A DNA stretch of 64,000 bases from Halomonas maura (GTDB lineage: Bacteria > Pseudomonadota > Gammaproteobacteria > Pseudomonadales > Halomonadaceae), in assembly GCF_030409305.1 (NCBI RefSeq), contig NZ_JAUFPQ010000029.1:1-64000 (forward strand), given 5' to 3'. Within the stretch, counting starts at the first letter, position 1. The number at the start of each line of letters is the position of its first letter. A model generated the notes under the pieces. It had not been told where the DNA came from, ran no database searches, and saw nothing but the letters and a program-made list of their open reading frames with translations. A program made the translations under genes and the position numbers. This document shows positions 53,654 through 63,660 of this stretch, in pieces.

Positions 53654-55231
53654 TCAGGCCTCGCGCTTGCCGTCGACCAGGCGGCTGACGCCGGCCGGGT
53701 TGCCGTCCCGGAGCGCCTCGGGCAGCAGGCCCTGGGGCAGGTTCTGGTAGCACACCGGGCGCAGGAAGCGCTGGATCGCCGCGCTGCCCACCGAGGTGGT
53801 GCGACTGTCCGAGGTCGCCGGATAGGGGCCGCCATGGACCATGGCGTGGCACACCTCGACGCCGGTCGGCCAGCCGTTGGCCATCACCCGGCCGGCGCGG
53901 CGCTCGAGGATCGGCAGCAGGCCGCGGGCGGTCTCGAGGTCGCCGTCGTCCATCTGCAGGGTGGCGGTCAGCTGGCCTTCCAGGGCCTCGGCGACGCGCG
54001 TCACCTCGGCCTGGTCGGCACACTCGACCACCAGCGCGGTGGCGCCGAAGACCTCGGCCTGCAGCGCCTCCTCACGCAGGAAGTCGGCGGCGGCGGCCAC
54101 GAACAGCCCGGCCTGGCAGGCGTTGGGGCCGTCGCCGGCCGGGCCGCGGGCGACCTCGCGGGCCTGGCTGCTTTGAGTCAGGCCGTCGACGCCCTGGCTG
54201 TAGGCGTCATGGATGCCCGGGGTCAGCATGGTCTGGGCGGGGCTCGCCTGGACCGCCTCGCCGGCGGCGGCCACGAAGGCATCGAGGCCCTCGCCCTTGA
54301 TGCCGATCACCAGCCCCGGGTTGGTGCAGAACTGGCCGGCGCCCAGGGTCAGCGAGCCGACGAAGGCCTCGCCGAGTGCCTTGCCGCGGGCGGCCAGCGC
54401 CTCGGGCAGCAGAAACACCGGGTTGATCGAGCTCATCTCGGCATAGACCGGGATCGGCTCGGGGCGTTCCTGCACCGCCTTCATCAGCGCCGTGCCGCCG
54501 CCACGCGAGCCGGTGAAGCCCACCGCCTTGATGCGCGCATCGCGCACCAGCGCCTGGCCCACCTCGTGGCCGGAGCCGTAGAGCAGCGAGAACACGCCCT
54601 CGGGCAGCTCGCACCTGGCCACCGCCCGCTGCACGGCGCGCCCCACCAGCTCGGAGGTGCCGGGGTGGGCGGAGTGCGCCTTGACCACCACCGGGCAGCC
54701 GGCGGCCAGGCTTGATGCGGTGTCGCCGCCGGCCACCGAGAAGGCCAGCGGGAAGTTCGAGGCGCCGAACACGGCCACCGGGCCCAGGCCGATATGGCGC
54801 TGGCGCAGGTCGACGCGCGGCATCGGCGCCCGCTCCGGCAGGGCCGGGTCGATGCGCACGTCGAGCCATTCGCCGGCGCGGACCACCTTGGCGAACAGGC
54901 GCAGCTGGCCGCAGGTGCGGCCGCGCTCGCCCTCGAGGCGCGCCCGGGGCAGGCCGGACTCGGCCATGGCACGTTCGATCAGGGCATCGCCGATGGCCTC
55001 GATCTCGTCGGCCACGGTCTCGAGGAAGCGGGCACGTGCCTCGAGGCCGGTCTCCCGGTAGGTCTCGAAGGCCGCCCAGGCCAGCGCGCAGGCCCGCTCG
55101 ACCTCGGGCTTGCCGCCGGCGGCATAGGCCGGCTCCAGACGCTCGTCGGTGGCCGGGTTGACCGCGTGGATGGGGCTGCCCTGGGCCGCAACGGCCTGGG
55201 CACCGATCAGTTGCTTGCCTTGCAAAGTCAT
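53654..55231 (-). CDS. alpha-ketoglutarate semialdehyde dehydrogenase (NADP-type aldehyde dehydrogenase)
   Basis: A 525-residue aldehyde dehydrogenase of the NADP-dependent 2,5-dioxovalerate group. It makes 2-oxoglutarate from the semialdehyde that KdgD releases, the end of the pathway. The catalytic Cys is in [11 protein letters not shown] and the Glu in [10 protein letters not shown]; the nucleotide-binding segment is near [13 protein letters not shown]. The ATG of [10 protein letters not shown] has AGGAG at eight bases. It ends the kdgD-tctCBA-garD-gudD operon. Confidence 0.92.
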   Translation of the reverse strand: MTLQGKQLIGAQAVAAQGSPIHAVNPATDERLEPAYAAGGKPEVERACALAWAAFETYRETGLEARARFLETVADEIEAIGDALIERAMAESGLPRARLEGERGRTCGQLRLFAKVVRAGEWLDVRIDPALPERAPMPRVDLRQRHIGLGPVAVFGASNFPLAFSVAGGDTASSLAAGCPVVVKAHSAHPGTSELVGRAVQRAVARCELPEGVFSLLYGSGHEVGQALVRDARIKAVGFTGSRGGGTALMKAVQERPEPIPVYAEMSSINPVFLLPEALAARGKALGEAFVGSLTLGAGQFCTNPGLVIGIKGEGLDAFVAAAGEAVQASPAQTMLTPGIHDAYSQGVDGLTQSSQAREVARGPAGDGPNACQAGLFVAAAADFLREEALQAEVFGATALVVECADQAEVTRVAEALEGQLTATLQMDDGDLETARGLLPILERRAGRVMANGWPTGVEVCHAMVHGGPYPATSDSRTTSVGSAAIQRFLRPVCYQNLPQGLLPEALRDGNPAGVSRLVDGKREA

Positions 55232-55331
55232 CAGGCGTCTCCTCATTGGTGCGTCGCCAGTGACGGCGTCGCTTGGGGGTCGTGAGAGGGGAGTCAGGCC
55301 GCGTGTCGGAGAATGTCGCGGCCGAGAAGCC

Positions 55332-56657
55332 TCAGCGAACCAGGGCCGGGCGCTTGGGATCGAACTCCCAGCCCTGGATCAGGTACTGCATGGCCATGGC
55401 GTCGTCGCGCTGGGTCACGTCGAGGCGCCTGTACTTCTCGTGGGCTTCCATGAGCTTGTCGTCGTCGAGCTCGACGCCAAGGCCCGGGGTCTTCGGCACG
55501 GCCAGCTTGCCGTCCCGAATCTGGAACGGGTCCCTGGTGATGCGCTGACCGTCCTGCCAGATCCAGTGGGTGTCGATGGCGGTGATCTCGCCCGGGCAGG
55601 CCGCGGCCACATGGGTCATCATCGCCAGCGAGATGTCGAAGTGGTTGTTGCTGTGCGAGCCCCAGGTCATGCCCCACTCGTTGCACAGCTCGCCCACGGC
55701 CACGGCACCCTGCAGGGTCCAGAAGTGGCAGTCGGCCAGCGGGATATCCACCGAGTTGAGCTGTACGGCCAGCTGCAGCTGCTTGTAGTCGGTGGCGATC
55801 ATGTTGGTGGCGGTGGGCAGCCCGGTGCGCTTCTTGAACTCGGCCATGGTCTCGCGGCCGGAGAAGCCGCCCTCCTGGCCACAGGGATCCTCGGCGTAGC
55901 TCAGCAGCTGCTTGATCGGCTCCAGCACCCGCACCGCCTCGTCCAGCTTCCAGGCGCCGTTGGGGTCGAGGGTCAGGCGCGCCTCGGGGAAGGCCTCGTG
56001 CAGCGCGCGGATGCAGTCGGCCTCTTCCTCGCCGCGCAGCACGCCGCCCTTGAGCTTGAAGTCCTGGAAGCCGTAGCGCTCAAAGGCGGCCTTGGCCAGG
56101 TTGGCGACGGCCTCGGGCGTCATGGCCTCGCGGTAGCGCACCTCGTCCCAGGCATCGACCGGGTCGGTCACCCGGGGATACGGCAGGTCGGTCTTGTCCG
56201 GGTCGCCGAGCAGGAACAGGTAGCCCAGGGCCTCGACCTCGTCGCGCTGGCGGCCGTACTGGCCCAGCAGGTCGGCCACCGGCATGCCCAGTGCCTGGCC
56301 GAAGAGGTCGAACAGCGCCGACTCGATGGCGGTGATGACGTGCACCGCCACTCGCAGGTCGAAGGTCTGGCGTCCGCGCTCCTCGGGGCCGCCCTGGGCC
56401 AGCAGGTCCCGGGCCCGACTGAGCACCTGCTTGACCTCGTTGACCCGGGCGCCTTCCACCAGCCCCCGACACTTCTCCAGTCCGTTCAGGATGCCTTGGC
56501 TGGAGGGAATCTCGCCGAGCCCGCGGTTGCCGGACTCGTCCTCCAGCACCAGCACGCAGCGGATGAACCAGGGCGCATGGCCACCGCTCAGGTTGAGCAG
56601 GAAGCCGTCCTCGCCGGCCACCGGCACGATGGTCATCTTGGTGATCTTGGGAAACAT
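55332..56657 (-). CDS. gudD: glucarate dehydratase
   Basis: A 441-residue enolase-superfamily enzyme that converts D-glucarate to 5-dehydro-4-deoxyglucarate. Lys201 and Lys203 are in FKLKGG, metal ligands Asp231 (DPNGAW), Glu256 ([10 protein letters not shown]) and Asn285 (TNMIATDYK), and the general base His is in [10 protein letters not shown]. The start is [10 protein letters not shown], with AGAGG seven bases before; six more codons upstream are open without a good site. Confidence 0.96.
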   Translation of the reverse strand: MFPKITKMTIVPVAGEDGFLLNLSGGHAPWFIRCVLVLEDESGNRGLGEIPSSQGILNGLEKCRGLVEGARVNEVKQVLSRARDLLAQGGPEERGRQTFDLRVAVHVITAIESALFDLFGQALGMPVADLLGQYGRQRDEVEALGYLFLLGDPDKTDLPYPRVTDPVDAWDEVRYREAMTPEAVANLAKAAFERYGFQDFKLKGGVLRGEEEADCIRALHEAFPEARLTLDPNGAWKLDEAVRVLEPIKQLLSYAEDPCGQEGGFSGRETMAEFKKRTGLPTATNMIATDYKQLQLAVQLNSVDIPLADCHFWTLQGAVAVGELCNEWGMTWGSHSNNHFDISLAMMTHVAAACPGEITAIDTHWIWQDGQRITRDPFQIRDGKLAVPKTPGLGVELDDDKLMEAHEKYRRLDVTQRDDAMAMQYLIQGWEFDPKRPALVR

Positions 56658-56700
56658 GGCATTGCCTCTTGTCATGGTCGAAACAACAGTCGACAGGGGG

Positions 56701-58269
56701 TCAGGTCACCGGCGCGGGATTGAACAGCACCAGGTCGTTGGCAAGGCCCAGCCGGTCGGCGGCGACCTTGCGGCGCCCGCTGGCCACGTCGAGGATCAGC
56801 CGGAACAGCTCCCAGCCCATCGCCTCGATACTCGCCTCGCCGGTGGCGATGCGCCCGGCATCGAGGTCGATCAGGTCGTGCCAGCGCCGCCCCAGGGTGG
56901 AGTTGCTCGAGACCTTGATCACCGGGGTCATCGGCAGGTTGTAGGGCGTGCCGCGCCCGGTGGTGAAGACCTGCAGGTTCATGCCCGCGGCGGCCTGCAG
57001 GGTGCCGCAGATGAAGTCGCTGGCCGGGGTGGCGGCGAAGGTCAGGCCGCGCTTGCGCAGCCGCTCGCCCGGGCCGATGACGTCGACGATCGGCGAGTTG
57101 CCGGACTTGATCACCGAGCCCAGCGCCTTCTCGACGATGTTGGAGAGCCCGCCCTGCTTGTTGCCGGGCGAGGTGTTCGCGCTGCGATCCACCTGGCCCT
57201 GGGACAGGTAGTCGTCGTACCAGGCCATCTGGTCGATCAGCGCCTGGCCGACCGAGCGATCCACCGCGCGCGGCGTCAGCAGGTGGATGGCGTCGCGCAC
57301 CTCGGTGACCTCGGAGAACATCACGCTGCCCCCGGCACGCACGATCAGGTCGGTGGCGAAGCCCACCGCCGGGTTGGCGGTCAAGCCGGAGAAGGCATCG
57401 CTGCCGCCGCACTGCATGCCCACCACCAGGTCGGACACCGGGCAGGTCTCGCGGCGACGACGGTCGAGACGCTCGAGATGGCGCTCGGCCATGGCCATGA
57501 TGCCCGCGATCATCTCGCCGAAGCCCGTGAAGGATTCGTCCTGCAGGCTCAGCACGTTGGCCTCGGGATCGGCGGCCTCGGTGTTCTCGAAGACCCTCAC
57601 CGGACGGTCCTCGACCAGGGTCGAGGGCTGCAGCTTCTCGCAGCCGAGTCCGATGACCATCACCTGGTTGCCGAAGTTGGGGTTCAGGGCCAGGTTCCTG
57701 AGGGTGCGAATCGGCACCACCGCCGCCGGGGCATTGATCGCCACGCCACAGCCATAGCTGTGATTGAGCCCCACCACGTCGTCGACATTGGGGAAGCGCG
57801 GCAGCAGCTCGCGCTTGATGCGCTGGACCACGTGATCGACGGTGCCCGCCACGCACTGCACGCTGGTGGTGATGCCGAGCACGTTCTTGGTGCCGACGCT
57901 GCCGTCGGCATTGCGGAAGCCCTCGAAGGTGTAGCCTTCCAGCGGCGCTGCCGACGGCGCCGGACGCGTGGCCAGCGGCAGGTCCTCCAGGGCCGGCGGG
58001 GTCGGCATGTGCAGATTGGTCTCGTTGACATGGCCGCCCCGGGGGATAGGCGTGGCGGCCGTGCCGATGACCTCGCCATAGCGGATCACCTCATCGCCTT
58101 CCGCCAGCGCCACCAGCGCGACCTTGTGCCCCTGGGGAATGCTTGCCTGGAGCTCGATGCCGTCGTCGAGCCACTCACCGGCGGCCATGCCACCACCCTC
58201 GACGACGACGGCGACGTTGTCCCTGGGGTGAATGCGGATCACCCGGGGCGGCTGATTCGACTGCGTCAT
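56701..58269 (-). CDS. garD: galactarate dehydratase
   Basis: A 522-residue UxaA-family enzyme that dehydrates galactarate to 5-dehydro-4-deoxyglucarate, the same product as Gud[19 protein letters not shown] and [10 protein letters not shown] are the cysteine-bearing core motifs. An N-terminal SAF-like domain ([13 protein letters not shown]) precedes the catalytic part. It lies 43 bases upstream of gudD and 34 bases after the tctA stop. Confidence 0.95.
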   Translation of the reverse strand: MTQSNQPPRVIRIHPRDNVAVVVEGGGMAAGEWLDDGIELQASIPQGHKVALVALAEGDEVIRYGEVIGTAATPIPRGGHVNETNLHMPTPPALEDLPLATRPAPSAAPLEGYTFEGFRNADGSVGTKNVLGITTSVQCVAGTVDHVVQRIKRELLPRFPNVDDVVGLNHSYGCGVAINAPAAVVPIRTLRNLALNPNFGNQVMVIGLGCEKLQPSTLVEDRPVRVFENTEAADPEANVLSLQDESFTGFGEMIAGIMAMAERHLERLDRRRRETCPVSDLVVGMQCGGSDAFSGLTANPAVGFATDLIVRAGGSVMFSEVTEVRDAIHLLTPRAVDRSVGQALIDQMAWYDDYLSQGQVDRSANTSPGNKQGGLSNIVEKALGSVIKSGNSPIVDVIGPGERLRKRGLTFAATPASDFICGTLQAAAGMNLQVFTTGRGTPYNLPMTPVIKVSSNSTLGRRWHDLIDLDAGRIATGEASIEAMGWELFRLILDVASGRRKVAADRLGLANDLVLFNPAPVT

Positions 58270-58303
58270 GATCGGGCCTCACGGTTGTGCTGGGTGACGG
58301 GGT

Positions 58304-59815
58304 TCACTGGGAGGTCTCCAGGCGACGCTTGGCGTGGCTCTTCAGGCCCATCACCACGGAGAAGGTCACCGAGGCGGCGATCAGCGCCCAGAGCACCACC
58401 GCGATGGGGCTCTTGGTGAAGAAGATCGAATAGCCGCCGAAGGACTCCAGGCTCTTGACGAAGTAGACCTCCGCCTGGCCGCCGAGGATAAAGCCGATGA
58501 TCAGCGGGGCGACTTCCAGACCGACCTTCTGGATCAGATAGCCCAGCACGCCGAAGATCAGCAGGGTCCAGACATCGAACATGATGCCGTAGTTGATGGC
58601 ATAGGCACCGACCACGCACATCATCACGATGATCGGGTAGAGGATGTACTTGGGCACCAGCACCACCTTGGCGATGTGCTTGATGGCATAGAACATCAGG
58701 AAGAACATCACGCCATTGGCAAACACCAGCGCGGTCATCATCACGTACCAGGTGTCGGCATTCTCCGGGATGAACAGCGGACCGACCTGGATGCCCTGCA
58801 ACGTGAAGGCCCCGATCAGCACCGCGGTGGTGGAGTCCCCCGGGATGCCGAGCGACAGCAGCGGGATCAACGCGCCACCGGTCAACGCATTGTTGGCGGA
58901 CTCGGAGGCGATCAGCCCCTGGGGCGCCCCCTTGCCCATCTCGCTGGAATCCCGAGACAGGTTCTTCTCCTGGGTGTAGGCCAGCACCGAGGCGGCACTC
59001 CCCCCGACCCCGGGCAGCATGCCGACGAAGGTGCCGATGAAGGAGGAACGCACCAGGTTGGTCAGCCGCCCCCTGAAGATGCCGAAGGAGAAACCGCCGC
59101 CCTTGCCGATCTTGATCTCCTTGCCGGACAGGCCGCTCTTCACGCCCTGCTCGGCTTCCAGCAGGATGGTGGCGATACCGAAGATACCGATCAGCACCGG
59201 CAGCAGGGAGAAGCCCTCGAACAGGTAAGGCTCGAGGAAATCGAACATCAGCCGCGTCTTGCCGTTGCCGCCATCCGAGATGCTGTAGGTGCCGATCAGG
59301 CTCAGCCAGATCCCCAGCACACCGCTGAAGATGCCCACCAGCATGTTGCGAGACATGGAGGCGATGACGGTCAGGGCCAGCAGGATGATCAGGAACTTCT
59401 CCACATAGGAGAACTTGATCGAGAACTCGGCCAGCAGCGGCGCAAAGAGAAAGAGAATCGCCGCACTGACCAGCCCGCCGACCACGGAGGCCACCACGCA
59501 GACCCGCAGCGCGCGTTCGCCCTCGCCCCGCTGGGCCATGGGATAGCCATCGAAGGTGGTGGTGATCGAGGAGGGGGTGCCGGGAATGTTGAGCAACACG
59601 GCCGGCACCATGCCACCGGAGATCCCCCCCACATAGAGCCCCAGCAACAGTGCCAGGCCATGGTGGAGTCCCAGGGCGTAGGTAAGCGGCAGACACACCG
59701 CCACGGCCATGGTCGCGGTCATCCCGGGGATGGCCCCGAAGATGATGCCGACCAGGGCCCCCAGGGCCGCCAGCAGGAAGAAGGTGATATCGAGTAACGA
59801 CAGTATATCCAGCAT
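58304..59815 (-). CDS. tctA: tripartite tricarboxylate transporter large permease TctA
   Basis: A 503-residue permease with about twelve transmembrane segments. Family signatures are GAIPGMTATMAVAVCLPLTY near the N-terminus and LGIPGDSTTAVLIGAFTLQG (near residue 330). It should take up an aldarate or uronate given its position between garD and tctB. The ATG of MLDILSLLDI gives the usual length; the frame is open 126 codons more, overlapping tctB out of frame. Confidence 0.93.
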   Translation of the reverse strand: MLDILSLLDITFFLLAALGALVGIIFGAIPGMTATMAVAVCLPLTYALGLHHGLALLLGLYVGGISGGMVPAVLLNIPGTPSSITTTFDGYPMAQRGEGERALRVCVVASVVGGLVSAAILFLFAPLLAEFSIKFSYVEKFLIILLALTVIASMSRNMLVGIFSGVLGIWLSLIGTYSISDGGNGKTRLMFDFLEPYLFEGFSLLPVLIGIFGIATILLEAEQGVKSGLSGKEIKIGKGGGFSFGIFRGRLTNLVRSSFIGTFVGMLPGVGGSAASVLAYTQEKNLSRDSSEMGKGAPQGLIASESANNALTGGALIPLLSLGIPGDSTTAVLIGAFTLQGIQVGPLFIPENADTWYVMMTALVFANGVMFFLMFYAIKHIAKVVLVPKYILYPIIVMMCVVGAYAINYGIMFDVWTLLIFGVLGYLIQKVGLEVAPLIIGFILGGQAEVYFVKSLESFGGYSIFFTKSPIAVVLWALIAASVTFSVVMGLKSHAKRRLETSQ

Positions 59816-59829
59816 CGGGAACGACTCCG

Positions 59830-60273
59830 CTACGGCAGGGTGATTTGGAACAGCTTGGCGAGGATGAACCACGCCAGGCTCGGCGCCACGACGGCGTTGA
59901 TGGCGGCCGTCACGACCTTGCGCCTGGTCCTGGTGTGCATGTACATCAGCGACATCAGGAAGACGAAGACGATCGAGACAGACAGGAAGCCGTAGCCCGT
60001 ATAGGGAAAGAGGTTGCCGACCACCGCCATCAGGTAGAAATAGGCGGCGATCAACGCCAGGGAGCCGAAGAAGCGGTACTTGTCCATGGACTCGCCGAGG
60101 ATCGGCAGCGTCCTTTCCCCCCGCCTGACGGCGGCGAAGAAGGGCAACACCCTGAGCACCAGAATCAATGCGAAGAGCCCCCCCATCAGCCAATGAATGA
60201 TGCGAGGAAAGAACAAGTGAGAGGTCTCGAAGTCAATCGAGACACTGAACAGGGATGTCAGTCCGGATTCCAT
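59830..60273 (-). CDS. tctB: tripartite tricarboxylate transporter small permease TctB
   Basis: A 147-residue protein with four hydrophobic helices (about residues 25-48, 70-90, 93-112 and 120-145), the layout of TctB. TctB proteins are poorly conserved, so the call rests on size, helices and the place between tctC and tctA. It is 102 bases from tctC. Confidence 0.85.
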   Translation of the reverse strand: MESGLTSLFSVSIDFETSHLFFPRIIHWLMGGLFALILVLRVLPFFAAVRRGERTLPILGESMDKYRFFGSLALIAAYFYLMAVVGNLFPYTGYGFLSVSIVFVFLMSLMYMHTRTRRKVVTAAINAVVAPSLAWFILAKLFQITLP

Positions 60274-60375
60274 AGCGGCTCCGATGAAGGCTTTCGTTCA
60301 AGCGAGCCCTTCGACGTTATAGGAGTGGAACAGCAGCGGGTAAGCCGGCGGGAAGCTCCTGCCGGCGACCATCTC

Positions 60376-61425
60376 TTACTGGATATTCTCGATGACGCCC
60401 TCGTAGACGGACATCTTGTTCTCCAGGTACTCCGCTGCCTCGTCGGACGGCTTGAAATTGGGGATGAAGAAGGAGTTCTTCTGGACTTCCTGGATCTCGC
60501 CCTCGGCATAGATCTCGCCCAGCGCCTCATCGATCTGGTCCACGATCGCCGGATCCATGTCCTTGTTGTAGAGGAAGAAGAACTCCTTATCGAAGGTGAA
60601 GTTCTCGTCGCCCATGGTGACGGTCACGTTGGGCTCCACGTACTCCAGCAGCTGCTCGCGAGAGGTCTGGCCCAGGCCGTCTTCCGGCGCCTGCTCGATG
60701 GTGCCCTGGCGTGCGGTCAGCCACACGAAGCGCATGGCCTTCTGATCGTCCGCCGGTAGGCGGGTATACTGCTCGTTGGCCTGCACGGTGCCATTGATCA
60801 GGTCCGCCTGGTCATCGAAGAGCTGCTGGTTCTTGTCCGCCTGGGAGCCGGTGTTGACCGCCACCAGGTTGTCTTCCATTCCCGGGTGCTCGATGGCGAT
60901 GGCATTCTTCAGGGCACTGAAGCCGATCTCGGAGACCCCGCCCGGCTGGATCGCCACGCGAACCTCTTCACCGTCTCCCACCGCCGCGATGACCTGGTCG
61001 AGGTTCTCGTAGGGGGAATCCTTGGGCACCAGGTAGGCGTTGCCGGGGTTGATGGCGACGGTCGGGCCGATGGTGTACTTCTCGAAGATGTTGTCATACC
61101 CCTCGACCCCGTACAGGTAGCCGAGGTAGGACTGATCGTGGAAGATCATCAGGGTATTGCCGCGCGGGTCGCGATCCAGAAAACGGAAGGCCGAGCTGGC
61201 ACCGACGGCATCCACCTTCATGTTGAGGTCGAGCTTCTCGGCCAGGGCATCGACGACGATGCTGGAGTTCTGGTAGGTGTCGCCTCCGGTCGAGGTCGAG
61301 CCGATCACCACGCGGACGTTACCCCGCAGGGGGCCGTCGGCGGCCATGGCGGCGGCGCTGCCGAAGGCCATGCCGGCCATCAGCACGGAGACACCAAGGG
61401 TCTTGGGTACGTTGGGCATGCTCAT
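60376..61425 (-). CDS. tctC: tripartite tricarboxylate transporter substrate-binding protein TctC
   Basis: A 349-residue periplasmic binding protein of the Bug/TctC family. A signal peptide (LMAGMAFGSAAAMA, cleavage after about residue 28) is clear. The N-terminal lobe begins GNVRVVIGSTSTGGDTYQNS. Two start codons, MSM and MPN, are possible; AGAGGTG favours the first. The neighbours predict a sugar diacid ligand. It follows kdgD at 47 bases. Confidence 0.9.
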   Translation of the reverse strand: MSMPNVPKTLGVSVLMAGMAFGSAAAMAADGPLRGNVRVVIGSTSTGGDTYQNSSIVVDALAEKLDLNMKVDAVGASSAFRFLDRDPRGNTLMIFHDQSYLGYLYGVEGYDNIFEKYTIGPTVAINPGNAYLVPKDSPYENLDQVIAAVGDGEEVRVAIQPGGVSEIGFSALKNAIAIEHPGMEDNLVAVNTGSQADKNQQLFDDQADLINGTVQANEQYTRLPADDQKAMRFVWLTARQGTIEQAPEDGLGQTSREQLLEYVEPNVTVTMGDENFTFDKEFFFLYNKDMDPAIVDQIDEALGEIYAEGEIQEVQKNSFFIPNFKPSDEAAEYLENKMSVYEGVIENIQ

Positions 61426-61472
61426 GGGTTCACCTCTTTGCTGTCGTTGTTGAGGATGGGTGAAGGACAGGC

Positions 61473-62390
61473 TTACAAGCCTTTGGCGGTCTCGACCAGG
61501 GCTTCCAGTCGAGCCCGCTCATCGGCACTGGGCATCTCGAGCGGCGCGCGAACGCTGCCGGCGGGACGCCCAATGATCTCGGCACCGGCCTTGATCAGGC
61601 TGACCGCATAGCCGGCCTTGTGGTCGCGCAGGTCGACGAAGGGCAGGAAGAATTCGCGAGAGATGCGACGCACGGTGTCGGTATCGCCGACCCGCAGCGC
61701 CTTGTAGAAGGTCACCGCCATGTCCGGCACGAAATTGAACACCGCGCTGGAGTAGGTGTTCACCCCCATCGCCAGATAGGCCTCGGCCATGATCTCGGCG
61801 GTGGGTACGCCGCCCACATAGGCCAGGCGGTCACCGACGGTCTTGATGATCCGGTTCAGGGCCTGCATGTCGCCCTTGCCGTCCTTGAGACCGATCAGGT
61901 TGGGGCAGGCATCGGCCAGGCGCTGCACCGCCGCCGGCTGCATGATGCCGTTGCCGCGATTGTAGTAGATCACGCTGATCGACGTGGCCTCACAGATCTG
62001 CCGCGCATACTCCACCAGGCCGTCCTGGGGACACTCGGTCAGATAGGGCGGCATCAGCAGGATGCCATCGGCCCCCTCCTCCTCGGCGATTCGCGCGAAG
62101 GCGCTGCCGGTGGCCACGCTCAGGCCCGCGCTGGCGATCACCGGCAGCTTGCCGTCGACGGTCTTCACCGCCAGTCGCACGATCTCGCGGAACTCGTCCC
62201 GGGACAGGTTGAAGAACTCCCCGGTGCCCCCGGCGACGAACACCGCCGAGATCTCGTGGCTGATGAACCACTCCAGCCGCTGGCGATAGCTCTCGGCGTC
62301 GAAGCGCCCCTGAGCGTCGAAATCGGTGACCGGGAAGGACAGCAGCCCGTCACTGATCGCCTTCTTGACATCTTCGCGTGTAAAGCTCAC
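61473..62390 (-). CDS. kdgD: 5-dehydro-4-deoxyglucarate dehydratase (decarboxylating), KdgD
   Basis: A 305-residue member of the dihydrodipicolinate synthase family. It dehydrates and decarboxylates 5-dehydro-4-deoxyglucarate to 2-oxoglutarate semialdehyde. The Schiff-base Lys169 is in LIGLKDGKGD and Tyr143 in VIYYNRGNG. I start at GTG 62390 with AGAGGA eight bases upstream; this gives the normal length. An ATG at 62447 would put the operator palindrome inside the gene. It is the first gene of the aldarate operon. Confidence 0.93.
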   Translation of the reverse strand: MSFTREDVKKAISDGLLSFPVTDFDAQGRFDAESYRQRLEWFISHEISAVFVAGGTGEFFNLSRDEFREIVRLAVKTVDGKLPVIASAGLSVATGSAFARIAEEEGADGILLMPPYLTECPQDGLVEYARQICEATSISVIYYNRGNGIMQPAAVQRLADACPNLIGLKDGKGDMQALNRIIKTVGDRLAYVGGVPTAEIMAEAYLAMGVNTYSSAVFNFVPDMAVTFYKALRVGDTDTVRRISREFFLPFVDLRDHKAGYAVSLIKAGAEIIGRPAGSVRAPLEMPSADERARLEALVETAKGL

Positions 62391-62442
62391 CTGATCGTCC
62401 TCTTGTTCATCCAGGGCGGCGCGAGGAGCCCCGGCCGCTCGT

Positions 62443-62463
62443 GTCATACATCATACATATGAC
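62443..62463. promoter_or_regulatory. operator candidate upstream of kdgD
   Basis: GTCATA and TATGAC flank a nine-base middle in a 21-base near-palindrome, 53 bases before the kdgD start. The middle contains TACATCATAC (62447-62456), identical to a site upstream of the FadR-type regulator gene (50900-50909). It also lies 158 bases upstream of the divergent AEC permease gene. Confidence 0.65.
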
Positions 62464-62620
62464 AACCTAGCCGCCCATCATCGGACTGACAATAGCCGCT
62501 ATGGTAGATTGCGACTAAAGTTGCACCACCCCGAGGCAAGCCTGGCCGCGGCACACGCCGAGATCGACTCGGTGCCGCCGGCGTCATGGTGATGTCCGGC
62601 TGGCCTCACAGGACGCACGC

Positions 62621-63583
62621 ATGTCATTGATCGACATCTTTCTCTCGACGCTGAACATCACCCTGCCGGTGTTCGCCATGGTGTTCATCGGCATCGGCCT
62701 GAAGCGTCTGCGCTGGATCGACCAGGCCTTCGTCAATACCGCATCGAGGCTGGTGTTTCGCGGCACCCTGCCGGCGCTGCTGTTCTTCGGCCTGAGCGAT
62801 ACCGACCTGGAGACGACCTTCGATCCCTGGATGCTGGGCTTCTTCGCCCTGGCCACCCTGGCGAGCTTCGCCGCGGCCTGGGGCTGGGCCATCCTGCGCG
62901 TGCGACGCCCGCTGCGGGGGGTCTATGTCCAGGGCGCCTTTCGCGGCAACTGTGGCGTCGTCGGCCTGGCCCTGGCCGCCGGCATGTACGGCGACGCGGG
63001 ACTGTCGCTGGGCGGCCTGCTGCTGGGCGTGGTGATCCTGAGCTACAACGTGCTCTCGGTGATCGTGCTGGCGACCTACCAGCCCCGCGAGGAAGGGGCG
63101 CCGAAGGGCATCGACTGGGCCGGCTTCTCCCGTCACATCCTGACCAACCCGTTGATCCTGGCCGTGGTTGCGGCCAGCCCCTTCGCCGTGTTCGAGGTGC
63201 CGCTGCCCGACTGGCTGACCACCACCGGCGACTACTTCGCCTCGCTCACCCTGCCCCTGGCGCTGATCTGCATCGGCGCCACCCTCTCCACCCGCGCCCT
63301 CAAGACGGGCTATCGCACCACCCTGAGCGCCAGCCTGGCCAAGATGGTGGTCGTGCCGGCGGTGGCGACCCTGCTGGCGGTAGCGGCGGGCTTCACCGGC
63401 CCGGCGCTGGGGGTAATGTTCCTGTTCTTCGCCAGTCCCACGGCGGCGGCGGCCTTCGTGATGGCCAAGGCCATGGGCAACGACGAGACCCTCACCGCCA
63501 ACATCATCGCCCTGACCACGCTGATGGCCAGCCTCACCGTGACGCTGGGGGTCATCGCCCTGCGCGTCGCCGGGCTGATCTAG
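62621..63583 (+). CDS. AEC family permease
   Basis: A 320-residue membrane protein with about ten helices of the auxin efflux carrier (AEC) family, whose bacterial members include malonate and other organic-acid carriers. The segment FRGNCGVVGLALAAGMYG is typical. It is divergent from kdgD and shares the region with the operator candidate, so it may export or import an acid of the same pathway; this is inferred. The ATG has AGGA eleven bases upstream. Confidence 0.86.
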   Translation: MSLIDIFLSTLNITLPVFAMVFIGIGLKRLRWIDQAFVNTASRLVFRGTLPALLFFGLSDTDLETTFDPWMLGFFALATLASFAAAWGWAILRVRRPLRGVYVQGAFRGNCGVVGLALAAGMYGDAGLSLGGLLLGVVILSYNVLSVIVLATYQPREEGAPKGIDWAGFSRHILTNPLILAVVAASPFAVFEVPLPDWLTTTGDYFASLTLPLALICIGATLSTRALKTGYRTTLSASLAKMVVVPAVATLLAVAAGFTGPALGVMFLFFASPTAAAAFVMAKAMGNDETLTANIIALTTLMASLTVTLGVIALRVAGLI

Positions 63584-63599
63584 GCCATGCCCGAAACGC

Positions 63600-63625
63600 C
63601 GACGGCGCCCCGCGGGGCGCCGTCG
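63600..63625. terminator. hairpin after the AEC permease gene
   Basis: A 26-base perfect palindrome built on CGACGGCGCCCCG and its complement, 16 bases after the permease stop. There is no T run. Confidence 0.7.
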
Positions 63626-63660
63626 ATGTGCAGTGATGCGGTGTTGCCAGCCAAGGGAGG

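Noticed and set aside
62391-62447. Upstream ATG start for kdgD
   Set aside because: It would add 19 residues not seen in the family and place the operator palindrome in the coding region; the GTG at 62390 has a good ribosome-binding site.
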